The position numbers and the translations under genes are program-made. A stretch of 7,747 nt of DNA. Source: an uncultured Campylobacter sp. GTDB lineage: Bacteria; Campylobacterota; Campylobacteria; Campylobacterales; Campylobacteraceae. The stretch is taken from positions 1-7,747 of the forward strand of contig NZ_CALACG010000098.1 in the NCBI RefSeq assembly GCF_937890585.1, read 5' to 3'. Shown piece after piece: positions 1-5,652 of this stretch. The notes below the pieces were generated by a model. It was not told where the DNA came from and did not search any database. It saw only the letters and a program-made list of their open reading frames with translations. The stretch's first letter is position 1. Every line of letters begins with the position of its first letter.

Positions 1-197
1 TTAGCCCTTTGCCTATCTCGCTTTGGTTTAAGCCTTCAATGAATTTATTTTGAGCTTAATACGCCACTTATTTTAGATAGGCTCTTTGCACGTCCTTCAT
101 TTGTTATGATCTTTAGATCAGCCGCGCTTAGCGCCTTAGCCTGCTCCAAGCCCACGTCTTTATTGCCTCGATCTGCTTGTTCAAGATAAGAAAGCCC
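1..197 (-). pseudogene. Decayed flotillin/SPFH-like C-terminal fragment
   Basis: Read on the minus strand from 197, one frame is open for about 50 codons. It contains VGLEQAKALSAADLKIITNEG and then LSKISGVLSSK before a TAA at 47-45. Shifting by one base, the frame from 46 to the window edge reads NKFIEGLNQSEIGKGL. The two pieces together look like the tail of flotillin-type proteins: an alanine-rich helix, an ADLKII-N-G strand, a short linker, then a terminal Q-(S/T)-E-x-G-K helix. Upstream of 197 the frame meets two consecutive TAA stops, and only about 60 bases separate it from rmuC, so the N-terminal SPFH domain is absent. No start codon or ribosome binding site is visible. I infer a remnant left by a deletion, with a further small deletion or frameshift near base 46. 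Family assignment comes from remembered sequence character and is moderate; the broken frame is directly visible. The piece continues past the left edge. Confidence 0.5.
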
Positions 198-216
198 TTA
201 TTATAACGTGTCTCTC

Positions 217-255
217 TAGCTAGATTTGTAAATTTATTTAAATTTAGGCTAGCTA
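217..255 (-). terminator. Nested inverted repeat downstream of rmuC
   Basis: Outer arms TAGCTAG (217-223) and CTAGCTA (249-255) pair perfectly over 7 bp. Inner arms TAAATTT (229-235) and AAATTTA (240-246) pair over another 7 bp around a 4-base loop, with 5- and 2-base internal bulges between the two stems. It starts 4 bases beyond the rmuC stop codon, the usual place for a terminator. There is no T-run after the stem on the minus strand, so it is not a classic intrinsic terminator; it may act as a weak terminator or a 3'-end stabilising hairpin. Confidence 0.35.
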
Positions 256-258
256 AAT

Positions 259-1806
259 TTACTCTTGCTCACTTTTTGCACTGGCATTTGCTAGCAAGAT
301 CTCTCTAGGTCTTGCTTCAAGCTCTTTTACCTGCGTATCTTTAGGATTTATAGCGATCTTTTTAAATTTCTCCAGCCTGCTATCAAGCCCGCCTTGACCA
401 CTCACGCTTTTAACGACCTCGTTGAAGTTATCATTTACCGATCTCACAGAGTTTCCAAGCCTATTTAGCTTCTCAGCGACGGTGCAAAATTTCTCGTAAA
501 TTTCATTTGCACTTTTTAAAATTTCCTTCGCCTCTTTGTTGCCATTTTCCATGCGCCATAAATTTGCCACCACACGAAGTAGCGGCATGAGCGTCGTGTG
601 CGAGACTAGCACCACTTTTTTCTCATAGCCGTAGTTAAACAAATTTGGATCAAATTTCAAAGCCTCCAAAAATGCCGGCTCAACTGGCACAAACATCAGC
701 ACAAAGTCAGGGCTTTTTACAAGCGATGAGTAGTCTTTTTTAGCTAGCTCGTCGATGTGTTTTTTTATTGAGGCGATATGCTCGCCAAGAGCTAGTTTGC
801 TCTGCGCCGGATCAGCCGCCGCAACCGCCTTTTCGTAGGCATGGAGTGAGACTTTGCTGTCTATTATCATCTGTTTGTCGTCTGGGAAATTTATGGCAAA
901 GTCAGGTATGAGCTTTTTGCCGCTCACGTCAAAACTCTCTTGCGTAGTGTAGTGCGTGCCCTTTTCTAGCCCTGCAGCTTCCAGTGTTCGCTCAAGCTGC
1001 ATCTCGCCCCAGTTGCCAAGGACCTTGTTGCTGCCTTTTAGCGCCGTGCTTAGCGAGTTTGCCTCTTTTGACATATTTTTGCCAAGCTCGACCACCTCTT
1101 TTAGCTGCGCGCTAAGCTCGCCTGCACTCTTTTGCGAGTCGCTGTGGGCGTCATTTACTCTCTTTTCAAAGCTTGTTATCTTCTCGCCAAGTGGCGTTAG
1201 CAAGAGCTCAAGCGACTCTTTGCTGTTTTTTGAGAAATTTGCACTTTTTTCTTCAAATATCTTATTTGCAAGGTTTGCAAACTCTAAATTTAGCTCGTTT
1301 TTCACCTTTTTTAAATTCTCTTCTTGTGATCTTAGGATGTTTTCTTTGGCCTCGATCTCACTTTTTAGTGCGACAATAGCGCGTTTTAGCTCGTTTTCAC
1401 TCTCGCTTGATCTTTTTAGCTCATTCTCTTTTGCGCCAAGCTCATTTTGTAAATTTAAAGATAGCGACTTTGCCATCTCAGCCATCTTTGTCTGGCTGCC
1501 AAGCTCCTCATTTAGACGCCTTAGCTCGCGCTCTAGCTCGTCCTCTTTTTCATCTTTTTGCTTGAGCGAAATTTTATACTCGTCTAAATTTTTAGCTAGC
1601 TCATTTATCTTGTCACTATTTGCTTCAAGCTTTGCTCTTTGCTCGATATTTAGCCGCTCGCTATCTTTTAGCTCATCTTGTAAATTTTCTAAAGCTTCTC
1701 TTTGCTTTGCATTTTTCAAATTTGCACTTATCAAAAAAGCTGTTAGCATCACGCAAATAAGCGCAAGAGCTGCCACCAAAATATATAAATTTTCTATCGT
1801 TAGCAC
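259..1806 (-). CDS. rmuC: RmuC family DNA recombination/nuclease-related protein
   Basis: 515 residues, the usual size for RmuC. Residues about 5-27 form one N-terminal membrane segment, residues about 30-190 are a long Lys/Glu-rich coiled coil, and about 195-490 is the conserved RmuC domain. Its hallmarks are all present: GNWGE (264-268), PDFAINFPDD (301-310) followed by IIDSK (314-318), which fits a PD-(D/E)xK nuclease fold, and MFVPVEPAF (371-379). In E. coli, RmuC is known to limit recombination at inverted repeats; membrane anchoring facing the cytoplasm is the expected topology. The start is GTG at 1806. It is preferred over internal ATGs because it keeps the membrane segment and is preceded by an AAGGAAA ribosome binding site seven bases upstream. 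It appears to be a single-gene unit with its own promoter: the neighbour on the same strand is 384 bases upstream, and a nested hairpin follows the stop. The opposite strand carries a long open frame, which is a codon-composition shadow. Confidence 0.95.
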   Translation of the reverse strand: MLTIENLYILVAALALICVMLTAFLISANLKNAKQREALENLQDELKDSERLNIEQRAKLEANSDKINELAKNLDEYKISLKQKDEKEDELERELRRLNEELGSQTKMAEMAKSLSLNLQNELGAKENELKRSSESENELKRAIVALKSEIEAKENILRSQEENLKKVKNELNLEFANLANKIFEEKSANFSKNSKESLELLLTPLGEKITSFEKRVNDAHSDSQKSAGELSAQLKEVVELGKNMSKEANSLSTALKGSNKVLGNWGEMQLERTLEAAGLEKGTHYTTQESFDVSGKKLIPDFAINFPDDKQMIIDSKVSLHAYEKAVAAADPAQSKLALGEHIASIKKHIDELAKKDYSSLVKSPDFVLMFVPVEPAFLEALKFDPNLFNYGYEKKVVLVSHTTLMPLLRVVANLWRMENGNKEAKEILKSANEIYEKFCTVAEKLNRLGNSVRSVNDNFNEVVKSVSGQGGLDSRLEKFKKIAINPKDTQVKELEARPREILLANASAKSEQE

Positions 1807-1833
1807 TAAAATTTCCTTTTAAATTTTGGCTTT

Positions 1834-1839
1834 ATTATA
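1834..1839 (-). promoter_or_regulatory. Putative rmuC -10 box (TATAAT)
   Basis: The minus strand reads TATAAT exactly, 27 bases upstream of the rmuC GTG. This places a transcript start about 20 bases before the start codon and leaves room for the AAGGAAA ribosome binding site (about 1813-1819). No clear -35 box is seen, which is normal for the Campylobacter main sigma factor. Confidence 0.55.
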
Positions 1840-1928
1840 TTTGAAAATTTGTAAAAGAGTTGTGAAAGTGATAAGCTCATGACAAAATAGGAGAGGTAAA
1901 TTTTCTAAAAGTTAAAATTAACAAAATA

Positions 1929-1939
1929 AGGTGAAGTAT
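1929..1939 (+). repeat. 11-bp direct repeat, copy 1 (AGGTGAAGTAT)
   Basis: AGGTGAAGTAT here is repeated exactly at 2057-2067, 128 bases further on. Each copy stands a short way upstream of an inverted repeat with AT-rich arms and a GC-rich loop, suggesting two related units. Confidence 0.6.
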
Positions 1940-1944
1940 CGTGA

Positions 1945-2009
1945 GATGAATTTTGAGCTTTGCATCCCCAAGGGTCGCAACTGCTAGCAGAGGCGAAGAA
2001 ATTTTCATC
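1945..2009. repeat. Imperfect long-range inverted repeat, element 1
   Basis: GATGAATTT (1945-1953) can pair with AAATTTTCATC (1999-2009) with a two-base bulge. The interior is richer in G+C and includes the perfect 10-base palindrome CTGCTAGCAG at 1981-1990. It follows the first copy of the 11-base direct repeat. Confidence 0.4.
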
Positions 2010-2011
2010 CC

Positions 2012-2031
2012 AAGACTAAACAGATAGTCTT
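2012..2031. repeat. 7-bp perfect hairpin
   Basis: AAGACTA (2012-2018) and TAGTCTT (2025-2031) are perfect complements around a 6-base loop, AACAGA. No T-run follows on either strand, so a simple intrinsic terminator is not supported. Confidence 0.5.
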
Positions 2032-2056
2032 TCAAGGTATTAAATTTAATAAATTT

Positions 2057-2067
2057 AGGTGAAGTAT
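2057..2067 (+). repeat. 11-bp direct repeat, copy 2 (AGGTGAAGTAT)
   Basis: Exact second copy of the word at 1929-1939, located 19 bases before the 14-bp inverted repeat. A related word, CGAAGTATA, occurs at 2149-2157 just after that inverted repeat, so the hairpin is bracketed by GAAGTAT words. Confidence 0.6.
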
Positions 2068-2085
2068 TTTTCGCTTAGATAAGGC

Positions 2086-2146
2086 GGTTTTAAATTTTGT
2101 GACGGGAGTTACCGGAGTGGGTAATGACCGAGCAAAATTTAAAACC
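2086..2146. repeat. 14-bp perfect inverted repeat with GC-rich loop
   Basis: GGTTTTAAATTTTG (2086-2099) and CAAAATTTAAAACC (2133-2146) are exact reverse complements. The 33-base loop (2100-2132) is GC-rich and can form an inner stem: GTTACC (2108-2113) with GGTAAT (2120-2125), six pairs including one G-T. Transcripts of the minus-strand gene at 2191-3402 would carry this structure in their 3' region. No T-run follows on the minus strand. It may be a copy of a dispersed palindromic element, a 3'-end structure or a small RNA; the sequence alone does not decide. Confidence 0.6.
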
Positions 2147-2190
2147 AACGAAGTATAAGTAGAAAAAGAGAAGCCTAAAGAGTCTAAATT

Positions 2191-3402
2191 TTAAACTTCG
2201 TATCTCTCTCCTGGCTTCATTTCTATCATCTCCCACGGCAAGCCCTGCTTATTTAGCTCATTCATGAAAGGTTTTGCGTCGAAATTTTCCATGTTAAAGA
2301 CGCCTTTACCGCTCCAGATGCCTTTTGCCACCATCATTGAGCCGATCATCGCTGGCACGCCTGTGGTGTAGCTAACAGCCTGCGCGCCTGTCTCGGCGTA
2401 GCAAGCCTCGTGGTCGCAGACGTTGTAGATATAGACTTGGCGCTCTTTGCCATCTTTTAGACCGCGGATAACGCAGCCGATGTTTGTTTTGCCTTTTGTG
2501 CGAGGGCCAAGGCTTGCAGGGTCAGGCAGAAGCGTCTTTAAAAACTGGATCGGCACGATTTTCATGCCGTTATGCTCGACTTCGTCTATGCGCAGCATGC
2601 CGACGTTTTCTAGGCACTTCATGTGAGTTAGGTAGCTCTGCCCAAATGTCATGAAAAAGCGAATTCTCTTTAGTCCTTTGATGTTTTTAACTAAACTTTC
2701 AAGCTCCTCGTGGTAGAGCAGATAGCTATCTTTGACACCAACTTTTGGGTAGTCCCACTTAAACATGATCTCCATCGGCTTTGTCTCGATCCATTTGCCA
2801 GCCTCCCAGTAGCGGCCATTTGCGCTAACTTCGCGCAAATTTATCTCTGGGTTAAAATTTGTCGCAAATGGATAGCCGTGATCGCCAGCGTTGCAGTCTA
2901 GGATGTCGATCTCGTGGATCTCGTCAAATAAATTTTGCTGTGCATAGGCGCAAAATACGTTTGTCACGCCTGGGTCAAAGCCAGAGCCAAGAAGCGCCAT
3001 GGTACCAGCGTTTTTGAAGTCACCATCTTTCGCCCACTGAAGCTTATACTCAAATTTTGCGGTGTCTGGGTGCTCGTAGTTTGCGGTGTCAATGTAGGGT
3101 ATGCCAGCCTTTACACAAGCGTCCATAAGAGTTAAGTCTTGATACGGCAGCGCGACGTTTAGAAGCAGATCAGCCTTTGTTTGTTTGATGAGCTCCACCA
3201 CGGCCGCTGTGTCGTCAGCGTCGATTTGTGCGGTATTTATCTGCACGCCAAGGCGATCTTTTATAAATTTAGCGATCGCATCGCACTTGCTTTTTGTGCG
3301 GCTTGCAAGGGTGATATTTGTAAAAACGTCCGAGTTCATCGCACATTTTACGGTTGCGACTTGGCTAACTCCACCTGCTCCGATTATTAAGATATTTGAC
3401 AT
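2191..3402 (-). CDS. Saccharopine dehydrogenase family protein, probable carboxy(nor)spermidine dehydrogenase (CASDH)
   Basis: 403 residues. It opens with a Rossmann NAD(P)-binding motif, IIGAGGVS (6-13), followed by LASRTKSK (32-39), whose basic residues suit NADPH. The middle has the conserved LGSGFDPGVTNVF (138-150), and the C-terminal part has DPASLGPRTKGKTNIGC (294-310) and the TTGVPAMIG stretch (346-354). These match the branch of the saccharopine dehydrogenase family that, in Campylobacter and Vibrio, condenses aspartate semialdehyde with putrescine or diaminopropane and reduces the product to carboxyspermidine or carboxynorspermidine. A decarboxylase (NspC) then finishes spermidine synthesis; it is not in this window. 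From family knowledge, C. jejuni lacks the S-adenosylmethionine route and uses this one. The start ATG at 3402 has AAGGAGC at 3409-3414. It is divergent from the TPR gene at 3496. Lysine-pathway saccharopine dehydrogenase is the alternative annotation but is less likely here. Confidence 0.9.
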   Translation of the reverse strand: MSNILIIGAGGVSQVATVKCAMNSDVFTNITLASRTKSKCDAIAKFIKDRLGVQINTAQIDADDTAAVVELIKQTKADLLLNVALPYQDLTLMDACVKAGIPYIDTANYEHPDTAKFEYKLQWAKDGDFKNAGTMALLGSGFDPGVTNVFCAYAQQNLFDEIHEIDILDCNAGDHGYPFATNFNPEINLREVSANGRYWEAGKWIETKPMEIMFKWDYPKVGVKDSYLLYHEELESLVKNIKGLKRIRFFMTFGQSYLTHMKCLENVGMLRIDEVEHNGMKIVPIQFLKTLLPDPASLGPRTKGKTNIGCVIRGLKDGKERQVYIYNVCDHEACYAETGAQAVSYTTGVPAMIGSMMVAKGIWSGKGVFNMENFDAKPFMNELNKQGLPWEMIEMKPGERYEV

Positions 3403-3426
3403 TTTTGGCTCCTTAAAATTTTAGTG

Positions 3427-3432
3427 ATTTTA
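3427..3432 (-). promoter_or_regulatory. Putative -10 box for the CASDH gene
   Basis: The minus strand reads GCTAAAAT, with TAAAAT at 3432-3427, about 24 bases upstream of the ATG. This leaves about 20 bases of leader containing the AAGGAGC ribosome binding site. TAAAAT is a common variant in this window. A TATATT-like word lies slightly further upstream as an alternative. Confidence 0.4.
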
Positions 3433-3465
3433 GCAAAGTTAATATAAATTTCTAGCTTCAAAAGG

Positions 3466-3471
3466 TAAAAT
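3466..3471 (+). promoter_or_regulatory. Putative -10 box for the TPR lipoprotein gene
   Basis: GGTAAAATGA contains TAAAAT 24 bases upstream of the ATG at 3496, with TAGGAGA (3486-3491) as ribosome binding site. With the minus-strand box at 3427-3432 it forms a compact divergent promoter region of 93 bases. Confidence 0.45.
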
Positions 3472-3495
3472 GAGCCAAATTTTATAGGAGAAAAG

Positions 3496-4218
3496 ATGAA
3501 GAAAATTTTGCCATTTTTAGCGCCTATTTGCCTCTTTGCAAGTAGCTGCGACGAGCTAGTGCAAGAAAGCGTAAATGAGTTTTATAAAAGTGATAGAAAT
3601 TTAGCTCGCGCTATAAATTTAGCCGAGCAAGCGACCGAGGCATGTCTAAAGACTGGCAACACCGAGCAGGCGATCACTTCGTTAATAAATGGCGGCAGCA
3701 TTTGCCTAGTAAATAAAGAGCCACAAAAGGCACTAGAGCTCTCACAAAGAGCGCTTGAGCTCGCGGCAAACGTTAGTGACAAACTGCTACTAGCTCGCTC
3801 TTATCAAAACATAGGCGGGGCAAAAAAGGCGCTAGGCAAATATGACGAAGCGCTTGCTAATTTTCAAGAAGCTCAAAAAATTTATGACGTCACGCCAAAT
3901 ACCCCAATGCGCGACGAGCTGCTTTGCATAAAGTCCATCGGTAACGCCTACTACATGAAAAATGACTTTGCAAAAGCCTACGAAAACCACATTTTAGCGT
4001 TAAATTTACTTGATATCACGCCAGATCTAAGCAATAACGAGCTTGTGCGATCAGAGCTTTTAATAGAGGTCGCTAACGACCTAGCAAAGCTTGATGGAAA
4101 AGATCAAGCCGCCAAAAACTACAAAGAAGTGCTTGAAATTTTAAAAGGCAAAGAGCAAAACCATCGCGCCCTTGATCTATTGGAGCGCGCAAAGAAGGGG
4201 CTAAAGGAGCTTAACTAG
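3496..4218 (+). CDS. Exported TPR-repeat protein, possible lipoprotein
   Basis: 240 residues. The N-terminus MKKILPFLAPICLFASSC is a signal peptide. C18, preceded by A-S-S, could be a lipidated cysteine, although alanine at -3 is a weak lipobox and C18 is followed by D19 and E20. The remainder is almost wholly helical with tetratricopeptide repeats: about 57-92, the clearest at 99-132 (SYQNIGGAKKALGKYDEALANFQEAQ...), about 145-172 and about 185-218. TPRs mediate protein-protein contacts; here the location would be the periplasm or the inner face of the outer membrane. No catalytic motif is visible, and the specific role is unknown. The ATG at 3496 has a good TAGGAGA site four bases upstream. 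The gene is transcribed alone from a divergent promoter and overlaps tail-to-tail by four bases with the next gene, which also encodes an exported TPR protein. Confidence 0.85.
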   Translation: MKKILPFLAPICLFASSCDELVQESVNEFYKSDRNLARAINLAEQATEACLKTGNTEQAITSLINGGSICLVNKEPQKALELSQRALELAANVSDKLLLARSYQNIGGAKKALGKYDEALANFQEAQKIYDVTPNTPMRDELLCIKSIGNAYYMKNDFAKAYENHILALNLLDITPDLSNNELVRSELLIEVANDLAKLDGKDQAAKNYKEVLEILKGKEQNHRALDLLERAKKGLKELN

Positions 4219-4889
4219 GACTCTATCTTTAGCGTGCCCTCTTTTAAAGAGCTTGCTAGCATCTTGGCAAACTCATCGTCTGCGTAGCTTTTTAGATACT
4301 CTTCCAAGTATGGCATCGCGCCTTTTTGATCCATCCTAGCAAGCTTTACTAGCGCAAGGCCTAAATTTGCCCTTTTTACGCCTAAATTTAGAGCCTTATC
4401 GTAGTTTTGCTCTGCAAGCTCTAAGCGGTTAGAATTTGCTAAAAAATCAGCAAATTCAGCATAAATTTCCCCATTATCTGGCGTCAAATTTATAAGCTCG
4501 CCATAAATTTCGTCCGCCTTTGTAGCCTCGTCCTGCACGTCAAAGTTATGCTTCATCACGTGGAGTCTAGCTTGGCAAATTTTAAAATACCAAGCCTCTT
4601 GCCCGCCTAAACTCTTACTAAAGCCCTCACTATCCATAAAATCAAAAATTTTTTCTACCTTCAAAAGGTCGTTAAACGCCACCTTCTTTTGCTGCTCATC
4701 TTTAAAATTCAAAGGATATGCTCTTGCATAGATATATAGCTCGTCCGTTGCCTTAAAAAGTGCGATATAGTCGATCTTTCCATTGCCGTTTTCGTCTTTA
4801 TAAACTATGCTTTTATGCTCAAGCGCCCTATACTCGCTTGCCACCAAAATGCCAAAAGCAAGAAATATAAAAAGTAAAATTTTCTTCAT
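4215..4889 (-). CDS. Exported TPR-like protein, second gene of the rdgB unit
   Basis: 224 residues. A signal peptide covers residues 1-18 (hydrophobic ILLFIFLAFGILV, with likely cleavage after VAS). There is an EF-hand-like DENGNGKID at 32-40, then helical TPR-type repeats at roughly 122-137, 138-172 (EIYAEFADFLANSNRLELAE...) and 173-205. It probably acts in the periplasm as a scaffold or assembly factor, but I do not recognise a named family. It begins 10 bases after the rdgB stop codon on the same strand, with only a weak ribosome binding site (ATAAGA overlapping the rdgB stop), so co-transcription and possibly translational coupling with rdgB are likely. Its stop codon overlaps the stop of the convergent TPR gene. 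The link to rdgB is probably positional, not functional. Confidence 0.8.
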   Translation of the reverse strand: MKKILLFIFLAFGILVASEYRALEHKSIVYKDENGNGKIDYIALFKATDELYIYARAYPLNFKDEQQKKVAFNDLLKVEKIFDFMDSEGFSKSLGGQEAWYFKICQARLHVMKHNFDVQDEATKADEIYGELINLTPDNGEIYAEFADFLANSNRLELAEQNYDKALNLGVKRANLGLALVKLARMDQKGAMPYLEEYLKSYADDEFAKMLASSLKEGTLKIES

Positions 4890-4899
4890 AAAAATAGTC

Positions 4900-5541
4900 T
4901 TATTTGTAGTTTTTCTTTAGGCTCTTTAGTACGAAATTTGCAAGCTCCAACCCCTTTGAGCGGTGAGAAATTTTAAGCTTTGTCTCGTTATCTAGCTCGC
5001 CAAGTGTCCTAGTAAAGCCATCTGGGATAAAAAGTGCGTCGTAGCCAAAGCCGTTTGTGCCGCGCTCCTCGTTTATCGCCTCGCCATACATAAAGCCATG
5101 GGCCGTGTAGTCACCAAATTTTGAGCTAATAGCGATACAAGCGGTGTAATGAGCTAGTGAGCTTTGTAAATTTAGAGCGTTTAGCTTGCTGATGAGCTTT
5201 GCCCTGTTGCTTGCGTCCGTGGCGTTTTTGGCTGCCATTTGGCCGCTCTCGTCGATGTCTGAGTAGCGTGCAGAGTAAATTCCTGGCTCGCCACCAAGTG
5301 CGTCCACGCTAATGCCACTATCATCGCTAAGCGAGATAAATTCGCCCTCAAGCCCAAGCTCTTTAAGCTTTGCAAAGACAGCTTTTGACTTTATGAGTGC
5401 GTTTTCTTGAAAGCTACTGCCATCTTCAACTATCTCAAATGGCTTTACAACCTCGCTCAGAGCGTAAATTTCATAGCCTTTTAAAAACTCTTTTATCTCT
5501 TTTACTTTGTCTAAATTTGACGTTGCAAGCACGATTTTCAT
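4900..5541 (-). CDS. rdgB: XTP/dITP diphosphatase (RdgB/HAM1 family)
   Basis: 213 residues, slightly longer than the roughly 200 usual for the family. The enzyme hydrolyses non-canonical purine nucleoside triphosphates (dITP, XTP, ITP) to monophosphate and pyrophosphate in the cytoplasm, keeping deaminated purines out of DNA and RNA. The family motifs are complete and in order: ATSNLDKVKEI (6-16) for nucleotide binding, FQENALIKSK (44-53), SLSDDSGISVDALGGEPGIYSARYS at 70-94 with the catalytic aspartate in SDDSG, GTNGFGYDALFIP (161-173), and SHRSKGL (192-198), usually SHR-KAL. The ATG at 5541 is preceded by AAGGAGC. It heads a two-gene unit with the TPR gene downstream and is divergent from the MFS transporter. 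From memory, the same rdgB-MFS neighbourhood occurs in C. jejuni (Cj1374c-Cj1375). Confidence 0.96.
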   Translation of the reverse strand: MKIVLATSNLDKVKEIKEFLKGYEIYALSEVVKPFEIVEDGSSFQENALIKSKAVFAKLKELGLEGEFISLSDDSGISVDALGGEPGIYSARYSDIDESGQMAAKNATDASNRAKLISKLNALNLQSSLAHYTACIAISSKFGDYTAHGFMYGEAINEERGTNGFGYDALFIPDGFTRTLGELDNETKLKISHRSKGLELANFVLKSLKKNYK

Positions 5542-5568
5542 TGCAAGAGCTCCTTGATTTTTGGGCGT

Positions 5569-5574
5569 ATTTTA
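5569..5574 (-). promoter_or_regulatory. Putative rdgB -10 box
   Basis: The minus strand reads TGTAAAATAC, with TAAAAT at 5574-5569, 27 bases upstream of the rdgB ATG. This leaves about 20 bases of leader including AAGGAGC (about 5549-5555). No -35 box is evident. Confidence 0.45.
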
Positions 5575-5612
5575 CATAAAAGTAGATTAAATTTTTAAAT
5601 TTAGATTAGTGT

Positions 5613-5626
5613 TAAAATGATAAAAT
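5613..5626 (+). promoter_or_regulatory. Putative -10 box(es) for the MFS transporter
   Basis: Two TAAAAT words occur in tandem, at 5613-5618 and 5621-5626. The second ends 26 bases before the preferred ATG at 5653. Because the upstream in-frame ATG at 5617 lies inside this probable promoter, translation from 5617 is unlikely. Confidence 0.45.
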
Positions 5627-5652
5627 TAAGGCTTTTAAACGAAGGAAAATTT

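Larger units (their letters stand above)
1807..2190. other. Gene-poor intergenic region with repeats and hairpins
   Basis: These 384 bases between rmuC and the saccharopine-dehydrogenase-family gene contain no open frame with a plausible start and ribosome binding site. Bases 1807-1842 hold the rmuC promoter and ribosome binding site. From about 1929 to 2157 the sequence is densely structured: an 11-base direct repeat, an imperfect long-range stem (1945-2009), a 7-bp hairpin (2012-2031) and a 14-bp perfect inverted repeat (2086-2146). GC-rich stretches inside the loops stand out from the AT-rich surroundings. Short plus-strand frames such as 2098-2157 (starting VTGVTGVGND) exist but have no Shine-Dalgarno. 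I read this as one or two copies of a repeat element or a structured RNA region, not a gene. Confidence 0.6.

Noticed and set aside
956..1822. Long plus-strand open frame (288 codons) opposite rmuC
   Set aside because: It is antisense to rmuC, is extremely Ser/Phe-rich as expected from reading Lys/Glu/Leu coiled-coil codons backwards, has no ribosome binding site, and matches no domain I recognise. rmuC has its full set of family motifs.
2041..2056. AT palindrome TATTAAATTTAATA (about 2039-2052)
   Set aside because: AAATTT-rich palindromes occur all over this genome's intergenic and coding sequence; this is composition and not a specific site.
2098..2157. Short plus-strand frame starting GTG ACG GGA, reading VTGVTGVGND and ending at a TAA
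   Set aside because: It is only 19 codons, has no ribosome binding site and is formed by the loop and right arm of the inverted repeat, so it is better explained as part of a structured repeat.
5617..5652. Upstream in-frame ATG for the MFS transporter, adding 12 residues
   Set aside because: That ATG sits in the probable -10 region and lacks a Shine-Dalgarno, and the extra residues are hydrophilic. The ATG at 5653 has GAAGGA at ideal spacing.
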